Origin: Siphlonurus alternatus
Lineage: Eukaryota; Arthropoda; Insecta; Ephemeroptera; Siphlonuridae
Direction of reading: 5' to 3'
Length of the DNA: 64,000 nt
NCBI GenBank assembly: GCA_949825025.1
Contig: OX463784.1
Location: 11,738,783 to 11,802,782, forward strand
The stretch's first letter is position 1. Each line of letters opens with the position of its first letter. Below the pieces are notes generated by a model that was not told where the DNA came from, searched no databases, and saw only the letters and a program-made list of their open reading frames with translations. A program made the translations under genes and the position numbers. Shown here piece by piece: positions 39,317 through 50,411 of the stretch.

Positions 39317-40106
39317 ATAAGGTAGAGATAATACGGATCAGCTGGCCCAATGCTAAAAAAATCCCATTCATAAAAATTATGAAAAAAATTTAAAATGTTC
39401 TCTACATCCCCTATCAGTAGGTAAAATATCAAGTATACAAAAACGAGCTAGTTTTCGAGTAATTAATTTATTATGTTCTCTAATTTAACATGGAGAAATG
39501 GAACTTCCATATTGGGTACGTGTAGCACCGGTAGTTGGCAACACTGACGTATCTTCACCATGTTAATTTTTGATCCTAGCTTGCTCCTCGAGGTAATTTT
39601 TATGCTAGAGCTAAGCTGATTGTTGTAGTATCAAGATAATTAGTAGCCCAAGTGCACAATTTGGCTAAATAAAGCCTGATTTAAAGAAAAGTATTTTTTT
39701 TTATATTTTAGAAAAAGGCATGCAAATTTAAAAAATTACTAAAAATTACTTTTCTTTAAATCAGGCTTTATTTAGCCAAATTGTGCACTTGGGCTTCTAT
39801 AATTATCTTGATACTACAGCAATCAGCTTAGCTCTAGCATAAAAATTACTCCGAGGAGCAAGAATAAAAAATTAACATGGTGAAGATACGTCAGTGTTGC
39901 CAACTACCGGTGCTACACCCAATGCCCTTAAATTAGTCAACTTTAAAAATTAATAACTCGAAAACTAGCTCGTTTTTTTACACCTGATATTTTACCTACT
40001 GATAGGGGATGTAGACGAGAACATTTTAATTTTTTTTTATTTTTATGAATGTTTTTTTTTTAGCATTGGGCGCGGGGCCAGCTGATCCGTGTTATCTCTA
40101 CCTTAA
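39317..40106. mobile_element. TTAA-type foldback element C3, carrying G2
   Basis: Left arm ATAAGGTAGAGATAATACGG then ATCAGCTGGCCC; right arm GGGCCAGCTGATCCGTGTTA-like and CTCTACCTTAA. G2 is inserted at the centre of the palindrome, in the ATGTTAAATTAG motif. Confidence 0.88.
39511..39932. mobile_element. TTAA-ended foldback element G2 inside C3
   Basis: The right end GGTGCTACACCCAATGCCCT then TAA is joined directly to ATTAGTCAAC of C3, showing insertion at TTAA. The left end has lost TTAAGGGC (starts ATTGGGTACGTGTAGCACCG). The arms are about 95% alike to G1 by eye. Confidence 0.88.
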
Positions 40107-40164
40107 GTTCACTAAAATATCCTCAAATCGCCTAAAACATTTTTTTTCTTATTCTTAGGTATAC

Positions 40165-40488
40165 AATGGAGTATCGTCCTCAATTTTTTTTATTGCAGAA
40201 ATGGATAGAGGGTGCAAAATTATGTTACCCTGATTTTTTTTCAGATTTATTTGAGACCTGGAAATATTTTTTAGAACATTATTGAAAGTCCTTTTTGTGA
40301 CGTGACGCGGCGGCAAGTCCTATCTTTTTCTTAAGGAGCGGCGTCTCGTGACGTCACGAAAAGGACTTTCAATAATTTTTTAAAAATAGTTCCCGGGCTC
40401 TAAAAAATCTGAAAAAAAATCAGGGTAGCATAACTTTGCACCCTCTATCCATTTCTGCAATAAAAAAAATTGAGGACAATACTCTATA
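40165..40488. mobile_element. Foldback element A8 inside T
   Basis: AATGGAGTATCGTCCTCAAT to GAGGACAATACTCTAT. Almost identical in the core to A7 and A11, with a GACGTGACG change in one central palindrome. Confidence 0.9.
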
Positions 40489-40491
40489 TTA

Positions 40492-40680
40492 TAGGTAAGG
40501 GAACACGGATCAGCTGTTTTTTTTTTTTTTTTTTAAGTCCCATTTGATTAAAATGTTGTTAACCTTAGCAAATTCGCAAATATTCCGAAATTTTTTCGAG
40601 AGGCAGATTTTAGTACCTAGACACAGCAAAAATTTCAAAACAATTATTCGAGACGCTTTTTTTTTATTAATTTTTTTATG
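40492..40680. mobile_element. Half element D2 (left arm only)
   Basis: GGTAAGGGAACACGGATCAG, then CCCATTTGATTAAAATGTTG, AACCTTAGCAAATTCGCAAA and ATTATTCGAGACGC match one arm of D1 and D3. The second arm is missing. Confidence 0.7.
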
Positions 40681-40869
40681 TATTCGATTTCGTAAGAAAA
40701 TTCACTTTTATTTATTCCCGCCTTCATCCTTTTCTTTTTCCCTTTTTTCTTTTTTTTTTTTTTTTTTTTTCTTTGTGGCCGGCGGCCCACATTTGGCCCG
40801 GCGGCCCACTTTTGCCGCGGCCCACCGAACGGCGTTCGGTGGTTCGGCGGGCCAGTCCGTCGCTGGGCC

Positions 40870-40990
40870 TTCCCTCAGTCTCACCTCAGTGAATGCTGTG
40901 ACGTGTAACAGGCCGTGGTCACTCTCCCCCCCCTGTCCCCTACCCATCAACCCGCCTTGAGCTCCAAGCTCATAAGAGTGTATCCTACTA
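40870..40990 (+). mobile_element. SINE, right part after element T
   Basis: TTCCCTCAGTCTCACCTCAG, then TGAATGCTGTGACGTGTAAC, AGGCCGTGGTCACTCTC and GAGCTCCAAGCTCATAAGAG continue the SINE begun at 38772, including the AGGCC-TGG 3' motif shared with 22480 and 31440. Confidence 0.7.
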
Positions 40991-41981
40991 AAAAAATAAA
41001 AAAAAGGAAAAAAACTGGACTACCCAAACAACTGCCTTCAAAACCATTGTAGTGCATAAATTAAATATAATTCTAAAAATTAAACAAATTTTTTTATATT
41101 TAAGACTTCATTTTCTTATAAAATAGTTAAGTTAAAGTATATTTATAAAATAAACATCAAATAGACGATTTTTCATAATAAATGAATGATTTAAAAGTAC
41201 AATGTAATATAATATTAAAACCAAAAGTCTTATAAAGTATTTTGAATTTAAAATTATAAGTAGAAGATTACAAATATAAGCTGATTTATATTAAAAACAT
41301 GACTCAGGAGAAAATATATTTAAATTATAAAAGCTTTTTAATTTATTACACTAAAGACAATTAGTAAAAAAACATAATTAATTATATTGTCATTAGTAAA
41401 AATGTATTTTCAATTTTAACATGATGAAAAGGTTAATGTTAAATTTTACTATATTTTATGAATGAAATGTTCTTTTTTTTATGAATGATTCTGTGAGTGA
41501 CTGTGGGAAGAAAGAGAGGGAGAGAGACTGCTCGAACTTTCTATTCTGAACTGCGGTCACCACCCACATCTCCCACATCTACTTAGCTCATATGTCAACA
41601 ATGCTAAATTTGCTGTCGAGTCAGACATCCAGGCAGCCACTGACCCGGAAAACAGCAATCAATCCCTTTCATCTCTCTCTATCATCCCACACAAATATAT
41701 ATACATAGTAACAAAAACATCATAATTTGTATTTTATATCAAACAAAATTTAATGGAAACAAATTATAATTGAAATAGAATTGCGTGAAATACTTTGTGT
41801 TTGAATTTAGCTGTTTTTATTGTATTCATATACAATTTGTCAATGTGTTGTCATGATAATATTTTTTTAAGTTATGTTATTTAGGAGCGATTCAGTAAAT
41901 AAGCGATAAGAAGGGACTGAAGAAGAGTTTTGTTAACAATAAAAATATTATATTTAAAGAAATGCTACTTAAATTGCTCCT
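40991..41981. other. AT-rich intergenic DNA with a GC-balanced patch, no gene called
   Basis: The patch at about 41495-41700 has an open stretch without Met (including AKFAVESDIQAATDPENSNQ). No family match comes to mind and flanking splice signals are weak. Confidence 0.4.
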
Positions 41982-42327
41982 TTAAAGGCATACAGGCCTC
42001 AAATTACAAATCAGACAGTCACCAAGAGGGTTTAGAGTATATAATCAACATTCGCATCATTTTTTTCCACGCGTGATGCATCCGTGCGAAGTCGCAGTTC
42101 AAAGTAAGAAATTTAGTCCTTGATGACGTCACGAAGTCCTTGATGACGTCACAACTCAATGCTAATCGGTGCTAGCTGTGAGTTGTGACGTCAGCAAGGA
42201 CTTTCTTTACAGCGCGACTTCGCACAGACGCACCGCGCGCAGGTAAAAATAATACGAATGTTAATTATAAACTTGAGCAACACTTAATGTCTGTCTAATT
42301 TGTAATTTGAGGCCTGTATACCTTTAA
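41982..42327. mobile_element. TTAA-ended foldback element Q
   Basis: Starts TTAAAGGCATACAGGCCTCA then AATTACAAATCAGACAG; ends CTGTCTAATTTGTAATTTGA then GGCCTGTATACCTTTAA. Inner arms AACATTCG and CGAATGTT; GTGCGAAGTCGC and GCGACTTCGCAC. The centre holds three TGACGT(C)A boxes. Single copy here. Confidence 0.85.
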
Positions 42328-42994
42328 GGTGGATTTTCATGAGCGACAATTGCGATGCGACGCGATTTTGACGTACAAGCTATAAAATCCTATGCAACGA
42401 GCAAATTCGTCGGGTATCGCGTTAATTACTTTTTTTTTTTTTAAATTGCCAAAATATTGCCTCAAAAAGTAATAATAGGGAGTTTTATTTAATATTTAAT
42501 AATAAAAAAAAACAGTTTAATATAAATAATTCTTAAACAATTTTAAATTAAAATTAATGTTCTTCAAGTTAATAATAACCTCCACATAATCTAAAGTAAA
42601 CGTAATAAAAATTAATATTATATGGTGTTAAGTTTGCTGCGAAGTTTAACATATCATACAACTTTTACTACATACATTTCGAGCTCCGATTTATGACTAA
42701 AGTTTTAATGAATAAGAATAACTTTTCAGCAATAAGAATAAGTAGTTAGAACTGTTACGTATCAAGTACAACTTTATAAAGATGAGAATCAACTTTTACA
42801 GAATATTGATGAGAAAAAAAAATATTATCAAAACTTTTTTAATTTTGTCAGAATAACTAGAGTGGGATGTGACTTTCTTTATTCTTAACATTTGTAAATT
42901 TTATATTACACCTTTTAGAAGAAAATATAACTCTACTTATTTTGTACATCAATAAATTCAAAGGAATTATTGTAAATAAATAAAACTTATAATA

Positions 42995-43374
42995 TTAAGG
43001 GTAAGGTAACACGGCCAATGTTAAAAAAAAAAATCCCTCACATGAAAATTATGAAACAAATCTGAAAATGTTCTCCTCTATACCCCCTATCAGTAGCTAA
43101 AATATCAGGTGTACAAATTCGAGCTAGTTTTTGAGTTATATATATGAATTTTTAAAGTTAACTAATTTAACATGGATGTTCCATTTCTCCATGTTAAAAT
43201 AGTCAACTTTAAAAATTAATAACTCAAGAACTAGCACTTATTTGTATAATTAACTCATATTTTGGCTATACTGATAAGGCCGAGATGTAGAGGAGAACAT
43301 TTCAATTTTTTTTTTCATAATTTTCATGTAGGGGATTTTTTTTTTAAACATTGGCCATGTTAACTTCCCTTTAA
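42995..43374. mobile_element. TTAA-ended foldback element C4
   Basis: TTAAGGGTAAGGTAACACGG to CATGTTAACTTCCCTTTAA. Its ends are of the GGGTAAGG (D-like) type and the interior of the C type (ATGTTCTCCTCTATACCCCC, TAACATGGATGTTCCATTTC), a C/D hybrid. Confidence 0.85.
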
Positions 43375-45192
43375 GTATTTTTCCTTGTCTCTAATCGTTG
43401 AAATATTAATTTTCTGGCAGTAAAATCATACAATATTATTAATAAATTAAACAAATAATAATTTGTAAAAAAAAATAAAAATCTATTTAAATTATATAAC
43501 TAAAATAACATATTAATTCAATTATTTATTATCAAAGTAATTTATTCGTGAAACTATTACAGTGGTTGTACAGATTAAAGACATTACAATAAAACAAAAT
43601 GGTTGAACTGCATATGTGTGGGCGTCCTTTCATCACCATGCAGTTTCAATGCACTTTGTATGTGGCTAGCGGCAATGCACTTTAGTATGCAGTTAATGCT
43701 GCAGAGACTGTGTGTGGGATCGTTAATGGTTTTAGACAACATAAAAGAACACAATTAGCAACCTAACATTTAATTTTCTTCTTTTGCAGAAAAGTATAGT
43801 ACGTGCAACTAGTTCAAATCTAACATTTAATTGTAAGAAATATTTATCTTTGAAAATAAAGTAATATAACTATAATGTTAGTGGTTACTTATTTAACATA
43901 CTGATTGTTTTAACATAATATTATAAGGTTGATTTAATGTACTTATATTTAACATTTTAATATGCAATGTTTAAGTATAGAATTTTGTATAATCTAGTCT
44001 ATACATTTTACAAAAGAAATTTTATAGAAATGTAATGTGTTCTTATTAAAAAAAAAAAAAAAAAAATACTTCATCAACGTCTTTGTTGTGCATTAAATTA
44101 TCAAAAACTGTATTTCTGGATATATAATTATATATCATTACAATATAATATATAATATAGCAGCCCTATTTGAAGGCTTTAGAGGTTAAAAAGAAATACT
44201 CGAAGTCTTTTTTATATTATGATATGAAAGTGGAAATCAGCTATTTGGGTAACTTGTAAATTATGCAACCAGCATAGCAGGCAAAATTCTTAAATTAACA
44301 TTCCAATTATTATAACTTCTAAGTGGCCCACTATATAAAAATTATAATCAATCCTAAAAGGTTTGTAATATTATCATTAAGATTGATATATATATTTTTT
44401 TTAATTGGTGGCATACATGACCAAAATATCAACCAATCAATCATATATGTATTTTTAATATTGGACAACTGGCTGAGATTTTCTCGGTTTCTCTTCTGAT
44501 TTCTCCCCTAAATATACAATGTATAAGCTTTATGGTTAGCTCACGATGGCCCTTGGCGATCTTGGGGGTTGGGGTGGTTAACCAACCCTCCCAGTCTACA
44601 GGTGGTGGAGTAACATCCTACAGAGGAGCATTTAAGTGGCGACCAAGAGATCCAAATACTGCGTTCTTATTGGTCTGTGGCTTTTTGTGTTTATTTTTTG
44701 CCTCCTTAAAAAAATTAAGATCGTCGATAGTTATTTTTTTAACGAGTTTTCGGTAAAAAGATCTTGGGTGCAGCTTTTATGTGGTTTTCATCGAGTATGT
44801 TCGGAAATTCTCGTTTCATGTTAAAAACTATTTATTCCAATAACTGAAGACGTTACAAACACGATAAAAATTACATAAATATATAAAAAAACATGAGTGT
44901 GTATCAAGCATACATGTTATGGTTCAGAAATTAAAGGCCACATTATACAATATATTGGAGTGGTATACATCCGAATGATTTTTTTTTCTAATTGTAAGGC
45001 AATATACAAACAATTTCAATGAAATTTTTAAAGTACATTCATAACTTATTTGAATAGAATATCTTTAGTTGTTGAAATTGGTCTATAGTCTACCCTCAAA
45101 ATCGAGTGACGTATTTTTCTTGTGGGTTAAAAATATTTGCAAGAATATGACGTCTTAGCATTTTGTAACACAATTTTTTTCAAGAAGGTTAA
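43375..45192. other. AT-rich intergenic DNA, no gene called
   Basis: The patch at 44530-44650 (CTTGGGGGTTGGGGTGGTTA) has two overlapping open frames of 62-74 codons with no recognised domain. The short motif CATACATGACCAAAATATCA then ACCAATCAATC occurs at 44405-44447. Confidence 0.4.
44405..44447 (+). repeat. CATACATGACCAAAATG motif with CAAT units, copy 3
   Basis: GGTGGCATACATGACCAAAA followed by TATCAACCAATCAATC. The TCAATTGCCCC part present in copies 1 and 2 is deleted. Confidence 0.55.
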
Positions 45193-45558
45193 TTAAGGTA
45201 GATATAACACGGATCAGCTGACCCAATGCCAAAAAAATCCCATTCATGAAAATTATGAAACAAATTTACAATGTTCTCCTCTACATCCCCTATCAGTATA
45301 TAGCTAAAATAAAAAAAACGATCTAGTTTTCGAGTTATTATTTTTTAAGTTCATTAATTTAGCATGGAAGTTACATTTCTCCATGTTAAATTAGTGAACT
45401 TTAAAAATTAATAACTTGAAATATCTCGTTTTTGTATACCTGATATTTTAGCTACTGATAGGGGATGTAGAGGAGAACATTTTAAATTTTTTTCATAATT
45501 TTCATGAATGGGATGTTTTTAGCATTGGTTCAACTGATCCGTATTATCTCTACCTTAA
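45193..45558. mobile_element. TTAA-ended foldback element C5
   Basis: TTAAGGTAGATATAACACGG to CCGTATTATCTCTACCTTAA. Typical family C arms; the centre is TAGCATGGAAGTTACATTTC then TCCATGTTAAATTAG. Confidence 0.9.
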
Positions 45559-45721
45559 GACTGTTAAAAGAAGTTTACAAAATTGACAACTCAAGTCAAA
45601 AATGAAATTAAATCTGAAGCAGGTTGTCCATTGAGAGATTTGTTTGTTTTTGTTTGATAAACAAACGAAAGTTTAGGGATAGTCCAGGATAAAAATTAGG
45701 GTATTTGGGTGATGGGAAGGT

Positions 45722-46564
45722 TTCAAATTCAAATTCAAATTTTTATTTCGATCGTTGGCTTTACAGCATAGATCACGTCATATAGTTGTTACATAGATTA
45801 TACATATTAGATACTTAATTCTAATTAACATAGCACTTAAAAAAAACAAACATACATAGTACATAGATGTTTAAAAATAAAATACACAGGTATATAAAAT
45901 ATTCATGAATAAAAATACACTAATAACATGATTATGTTCATTATTAACATTTTTTTTTTAATTTTCACGATATTTTTTTATATAAGAGAAAAAAAAAGTT
46001 TCAAAATCCCTTTCACATAAATATAATTCACATATAATTTCTTGATTCACTACATTGCTTGATGCACAATGTTTCTTGGTGCATTATATATAGTTCACAT
46101 AACACTTTGATGATCAAATCTAAAAATAAACAAATTTACTGTTTTTAATTTTGAGCCATTGATAAAGATGACATTTTTTGTTTTTGTTGATCTGTAAGAG
46201 CAACGTTCCAGTTTGCGACGTCCTCATCGGTTATTTTTGAGTTTTCATCATAAAAATCTTTAATTTTGTAATATTCTTTTTTGATTAATATAGTTTTTAA
46301 TTTGTTTTTGAACACATTATCACTTATTTCATTTTTTAATGACTCAGGTAAAAAGTCATATATTTTGTGAGTTTGGTAGTATGGATTGTTTTTATAAAAG
46401 GCTGAATGATGTTTTTTTATTATAACTTTTGATTTATTTCTAGTATCGTAGGGAGAGATGTCGGAAACTAGAGCGTATGACTCTGGGTGTAATCTTTTGT
46501 ACATTGCTTTCCTTTCTCTAGATGTCATGGAAGGGTTGGAGGTTGTTCTAGCAGTAATAAGCAC
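45722..46564 (-). mobile_element. 3' fragment of a second non-LTR retrotransposon family
   Basis: The fragment covers the 139-codon tail frame at 46145-46564 and an AT-rich 3' UTR ending in TTGAATTTGAATTTG-type repeats at 45722-45745 (minus-strand reading). Everything upstream is missing; at 46565 it meets foldback element B2. Confidence 0.6.
46145..46564 (-). pseudogene. C-terminal fragment of a reverse transcriptase
   Basis: The frame contains SDISPYDTRNKSKVIIKKHH, then a HKIYDFLPESLKNE stretch, then VFKNKLKTILIKKEYYKIKD. The order Y-TRNK, (Y/F)-LP, FK--LK--L, (E/F)YY is the standard C-terminal tail of Jockey-type non-LTR reverse transcriptases (family knowledge). No polymerase motif is retained, so it is non-functional. 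It differs from the tail of the element at 19-2757 and is thus another family. Confidence 0.65.
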
Positions 46565-46887
46565 AATGAGATATTAGAATGTGAAAATTTTAGTGGCTTA
46601 ATCGAAAGAAGGGGTAAAAATATGGTACTGTGAATTTTTTCAGATTTTTCTGAGACCGGGAACTATTTTTAAAAAGTTATTGAAAGTCTATTTTAATGAC
46701 GTCACGGGCGGCATTCCTTAAGAAAAAGGATAGGGCAGTGCCACCCGTGACGTCATAAAATAGACTTTCAATAATTTTTTAAAAATAGTTCCCGGTCTCA
46801 GAAAAATCTGAAAAAATTCGCAGTACGATATTTTTATACCCCTTCTTTAGATTAAGCCACTAATATTTTCACATTCTAATATCTCAT
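46565..46887. mobile_element. Foldback element B2
   Basis: AATGAGATATTAGAATGTGA to CATTCTAATATCTCATT, closely matching B1 along its whole length (centre GGGCGGCATTCCTTAAGAAA). It cuts off the upstream part of the reverse transcriptase fragment. Confidence 0.9.
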
Positions 46888-47320
46888 TATGGAAGTTGGA
46901 ATATTCTGAGCGGGGGTGTCAAATGAGGTAAGAGAGATGTATTTAAAGAACCAATAAGATTATATAAATTATTCAAAGGAATATATAAACTTTTTTTAAT
47001 GTCATTTTAAAATGGTTTTCCATGAATGCCTTCTATTCATGATCAAATAGTTAAAGTTATTTTACTTTTCATCCAAACTTTCTACATGCATACACAACTT
47101 TGTTAGTAACGTACGTCATAACAAAAATTCTCGGAATATATATATTTATAAAATAAATTTTTAATTATAATTCATGTAACGCAAAACTTTGATTTATTAA
47201 CATCAATAGTAATTAGTTAATAAAACATCAATATTCTCTGGGCATTTTATTGCGATGTAAAATAACAAATTTTTGTTTGTCGAAATGGAGTGGTGTGGAC
47301 TGGCTCAGTGTTGTAATGAA

Positions 47321-47549
47321 CAACGTTCCTTTATACAGGTTAAGCCACCGATTTGACCATTGTTAAAGGGCTTAGCCAATCAGATTCAAGTATTTCAGGA
47401 CCCATCGTGCCGCGAAACTTTTTAAATGCGCCCATCATGCAATGCTATTTTTGAAATTTCGCGGCGCAATGGGTCTGAAGAAACTGAACAAATGACGTAC
47501 GAAATTCACGCGTGTCTTAACCTGTATAAAGTACTATAAAGGAACGTTG
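47321..47549. mobile_element. hAT-like non-autonomous element L2
   Basis: Ends CAACGTTCCTTTATACAGGT and ACTATAAAGGAACGTTG. GTAATGAA flanks both sides (47313-47320, 47550-47557) and fits the hAT target consensus nTnnnnAn. The body aligns with L1 throughout (GGGCTTAGCCAATCAGATTC, GGACCCATCGTGCCGCGAAA). Confidence 0.85.
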
Positions 47550-47551
47550 GT

Positions 47552-47888
47552 AATGAACAACCTGTATGATTTTTTTTTTATTTCAAAAATTAAAAAGAAA
47601 AAACAATAGAGGGTACTGTATTATATTACTGTGATTTTTTTTTAGTTTTTTTTTTAGTCCCACGCGGATTTATTTTTAAAAATTATTGGATGATAGTTCT
47701 GTTGGCATCCCTGGTTCCTTAATAAAAAGAATAGAGCCTAAACGCCTATTGACGGCTCCAGGGGGAGTCCCCGTAATTTCAATAATTTTTTAAAAATAGT
47801 ATCCGGGCTAAAAAATAAAAAAAAAACAGATTATCATAATTCGGCACCCTATATCTTGCAATAAAAAAATAATGTGGTTATCTATTGT
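47552..47888. mobile_element. Foldback element A9
   Basis: The left end AATGAACAACCTGTATGATT is shared with the L2 target duplication; the right end is AATGTGGTTATCTATTGTT. Centre type GGACG-less: CTGGTTCCTTAATAAAAAGA and TATTGACGGCTCCAGGGGGA, as in A2. Confidence 0.75.
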
Positions 47889-48837
47889 TAAGAAACAACA
47901 CAACTGACCCATGAGTCTATAATATGATAAAAGTTGATGTAAAATGTATTGCATGTGTTCAATATACGAACTTATGTGCTATAAAAATATATATCTTATC
48001 TATAAATAGAACTACTAATTTAGTAATTTTGACACGAAGGTCGAGAGAGTTAAAAATATTCCAACCAATTTCGTCATTCATTTCTACAAAAATTCTTAAA
48101 TTATTCACCATACCATAAATTTTATTTACCCAATTCTTATTTCGTAATAATACTAACATAATATTATATGAATAGAAAGTTTCACAACTCTATTTATATT
48201 TATAGATTATAGGATATAAATGCTTTGCAAACATATTTTAATTTAGGTATATCTTTTTTTATACAATAATAGTCTAATAAAGGCTTCAAATCATGAACTT
48301 AATTTTTTCAGCATTTATGTAAAAAAAAAAAAAAAACGTGAATTCGTGTGTTTTACAAAGAATGAGATTTTTTTAAGAAAAATTCCTTTACGGTAGTTCA
48401 AAAATACAATAGATAATATAAGATTTAGATTTTTACGTCATTTACCGTCATTACCAAGAAAAGTTAAAAAAATAAAAACTTTGCTTCATTTTCAAGTGCA
48501 AGATGGACCTTAGCGACACAAATGAGTATTGCGAGGCACACTTAAGTTCAGCCTCTATATGACCATAAGAAAAATTATATACATTAAAAAAAAGATTAAC
48601 ATTTTTTGAATGAATTTATTTCTATTTAAGTTTTACAATAAATTTTGATCACAAAATTACTATAAAAAAGAATTGTTTTTATATAAAGTTATTTTTATAC
48701 ATATCTATAAAATGGGTAAAAATATGACTTCCTTTTAAAGCTTAAAATAAACCTAATTTCTTATGCATGATACGTACTGCATTATAAGGGTATAAAATTA
48801 TAAACAAAGTATTTATAATGTATAGTCTTGTGCCAGG

Positions 48838-48842
<5 letters not shown>
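47889..48842. other. AT-rich intergenic DNA, no gene seen
   Basis: No shared repeat or recognisable exon. Overlapping frames at 47924-48159 on both strands are of low complexity. Confidence 0.45.

Positions 48843-48921
<79 letters not shown>
48843..48921. repeat. (AG)n microsatellite
   Basis: About 39 GA units. Ser-Leu repeat frames on the minus strand are artefacts. Confidence 0.98.
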
Positions 48922-48923
<2 letters not shown>

Positions 48924-49142
48924 TTGTTTTGTATACAACAGAGTCGTGGGATCCAGCACATGCTGCTTTTGACGTGATATTGATTCCAAAAACATTGTAT
49001 CGTCATGTTCTCAAGGAATTTACTTGATGCATGCAAGATTCTATGTTTAAAAACAATATCATTTTAGGGCGCACATTGTCAAAATATTTTTTGTAAAATA
49101 ATCCATAGGACGAAAGCAATATATCGTCCCTCGTTCTCAGTA

Positions 49143-49256
49143 ATGAGCTATCTGCCTAACATGGTCTTGATTTTTCAGGTGAGCGCAGCAATGAGCTTTA
49201 TTTTATACCAACTTATAGCTTGTAATTGCGCTCACCTGAAATAGAAGATAGCTCAT
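49143..49256. mobile_element. Small foldback element N
   Basis: ATGAGCTATCT and AGATAGCTCAT form the ends; TTTCAGGTGAGCGCA and GCGCTCACCTGAAAT form the inner stem. Single copy. The stem includes a CAGGTGAG splice-donor-like word. Confidence 0.6.
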
Positions 49257-49328
49257 GTTTTATTATATTTTTATAATATTTTAAATTTCATTATTTCTTT
49301 ATTATATATATATATATATATATATATA

Positions 49329-49610
49329 CAGTACATTATAAATAAAGGGTACAAAATTACGCTGCTCTAAATTTTTCCAAAATTTTTAGAGCCCCAGAAA
49401 AATTATTAAGAGATTATTGAAAGTACAGATAGGCGTCAACAGGTGTCACTTCTTAATAAAAAGATAGGACCTAAAAGGGTCGTGAGTTCAAAACCCGACC
49501 TCAGTAAAACTTTTAGCAATATTTCCTGGACTTTAAAAAATATTTAGGGGAATATAATTTGGTGCCCTCTATTCATTTCTGCAACAAAAAAATTATGCAG
49601 GTGGTCCATT
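49329..49610. mobile_element. Foldback element A10
   Basis: The left end is lost in an AT microsatellite (49304-49328). Modules GGGTACAAAATTACGCTGCT and GGTGCCCTCTATTCATTTCT and the right end AATTATGCAGGTGGTCCATT are family A, subtype A2/A3 (CTAAAAGGGTCGTGAGTTCA in the core). Confidence 0.75.
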
Positions 49611-49990
49611 AATTATTGATTGCTCTAATATTAATCTAAAATTTATAAAATACTATTTTAATTCTGTATTAATCTATAATATGGACTGAATTATCAACCC
49701 TAGTATTTTTTTTACATGTGATTCAGGGAAACATGGAAACCTCAAATACTGTATAATAGGATAACATAATTTACATCTTTATTTCGGTTCAATCGTTAGA
49801 AGAATTATCAAGTATATAATACATACAAAGAAAAAAATTTAACCAAAAATTCAGCAAAATTGTTAATAATTTAATTATCAACTCGCATGTATTCTTTTAA
49901 GTTATAAAAATCACGAGTTAAATATAAAAAGATGTGCATGGATATTAATTTTAAAAAAACATTTCAAATAAAATACTGCAATGTACTCAT

Positions 49991-50116
49991 GTACAGTCGT
50001 CGCCTCAGAAAATTTCCCTTTGCGGCCTTGTTATTAATCACCATGCTCCGTAAGAATAACACATCAGGGCATGACAAGGCTGCAAGATGGAAATTTTCCA
50101 AGGCGACAAGTGTACA
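49991..50116. mobile_element. Inverted-repeat element J4
   Basis: Outer arms GTACAGTCGTCGCCTCAGAA and TTTTCCAAGGCGACAAGTGT then AC; inner TTATTAATCACCATGCTCCG. About 125 bp. It overlaps an 81-codon frame at 49932-50177 that is not a gene. Confidence 0.78.
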
Positions 50117-50411
50117 CTCAACTCATTCAAGTGATTGTAAACAAACTCTAGAGTCATGTATTACAAAATGCACTTGACAGTTTTATATAACATAAAATAA
50201 CAATTAACATTTTATATAGAATTTAATTTAAAATTGAAATATAAAACAAAACAATAAAAACACGCGCCTGTTGCTTTTGTTTTTATTATTCATGTAGCTA
50301 TAAAATCGTTATTCTCAGGTACCCTCCGATCTGCGTCATTGCCGGCGTCAGCTACACTCCAACTATTATAAAAATATCAAACCGGAAGTTGGGTTTATTT
50401 ACAACGCGTAT

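Larger units (their letters stand above)
39012..40869. mobile_element. hAT-like element T, inserted in a SINE and itself carrying C3, A8 and D2
   Basis: Left end CAGGCACGGACTGGGCTGAA; right end GGCGGGCCAGTCCGTCGCTG. Both carry ACGGACTGG next to a CAG terminus, hAT-like. TTCCCTC flanks both sides (39005-39011 and 40870-40876). Inside: CGGAGCCCCTCAGTAGCCCG, several CACTAGATTTTTTAC repeats (39155-39310), and a pyrimidine tract plus GGCCCAC-rich right end (40738-40860). No transposase. Confidence 0.7.

Noticed and set aside
40544..40960. 138-codon frame crossing a pyrimidine tract
   Set aside because: It spans the arm of D2, the T-rich tract of element T, its GC-rich end and SINE sequence, so it is a chance fusion of repeats.
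41510..41710. Met-less open stretch of about 70 codons
   Set aside because: No family match, weak splice signals, biased Glu/Arg and Ser runs at its ends.
44532..44824. Overlapping 62- and 74-codon frames
   Set aside because: They share DNA in two frames, have AT-driven C-termini and no recognisable family.
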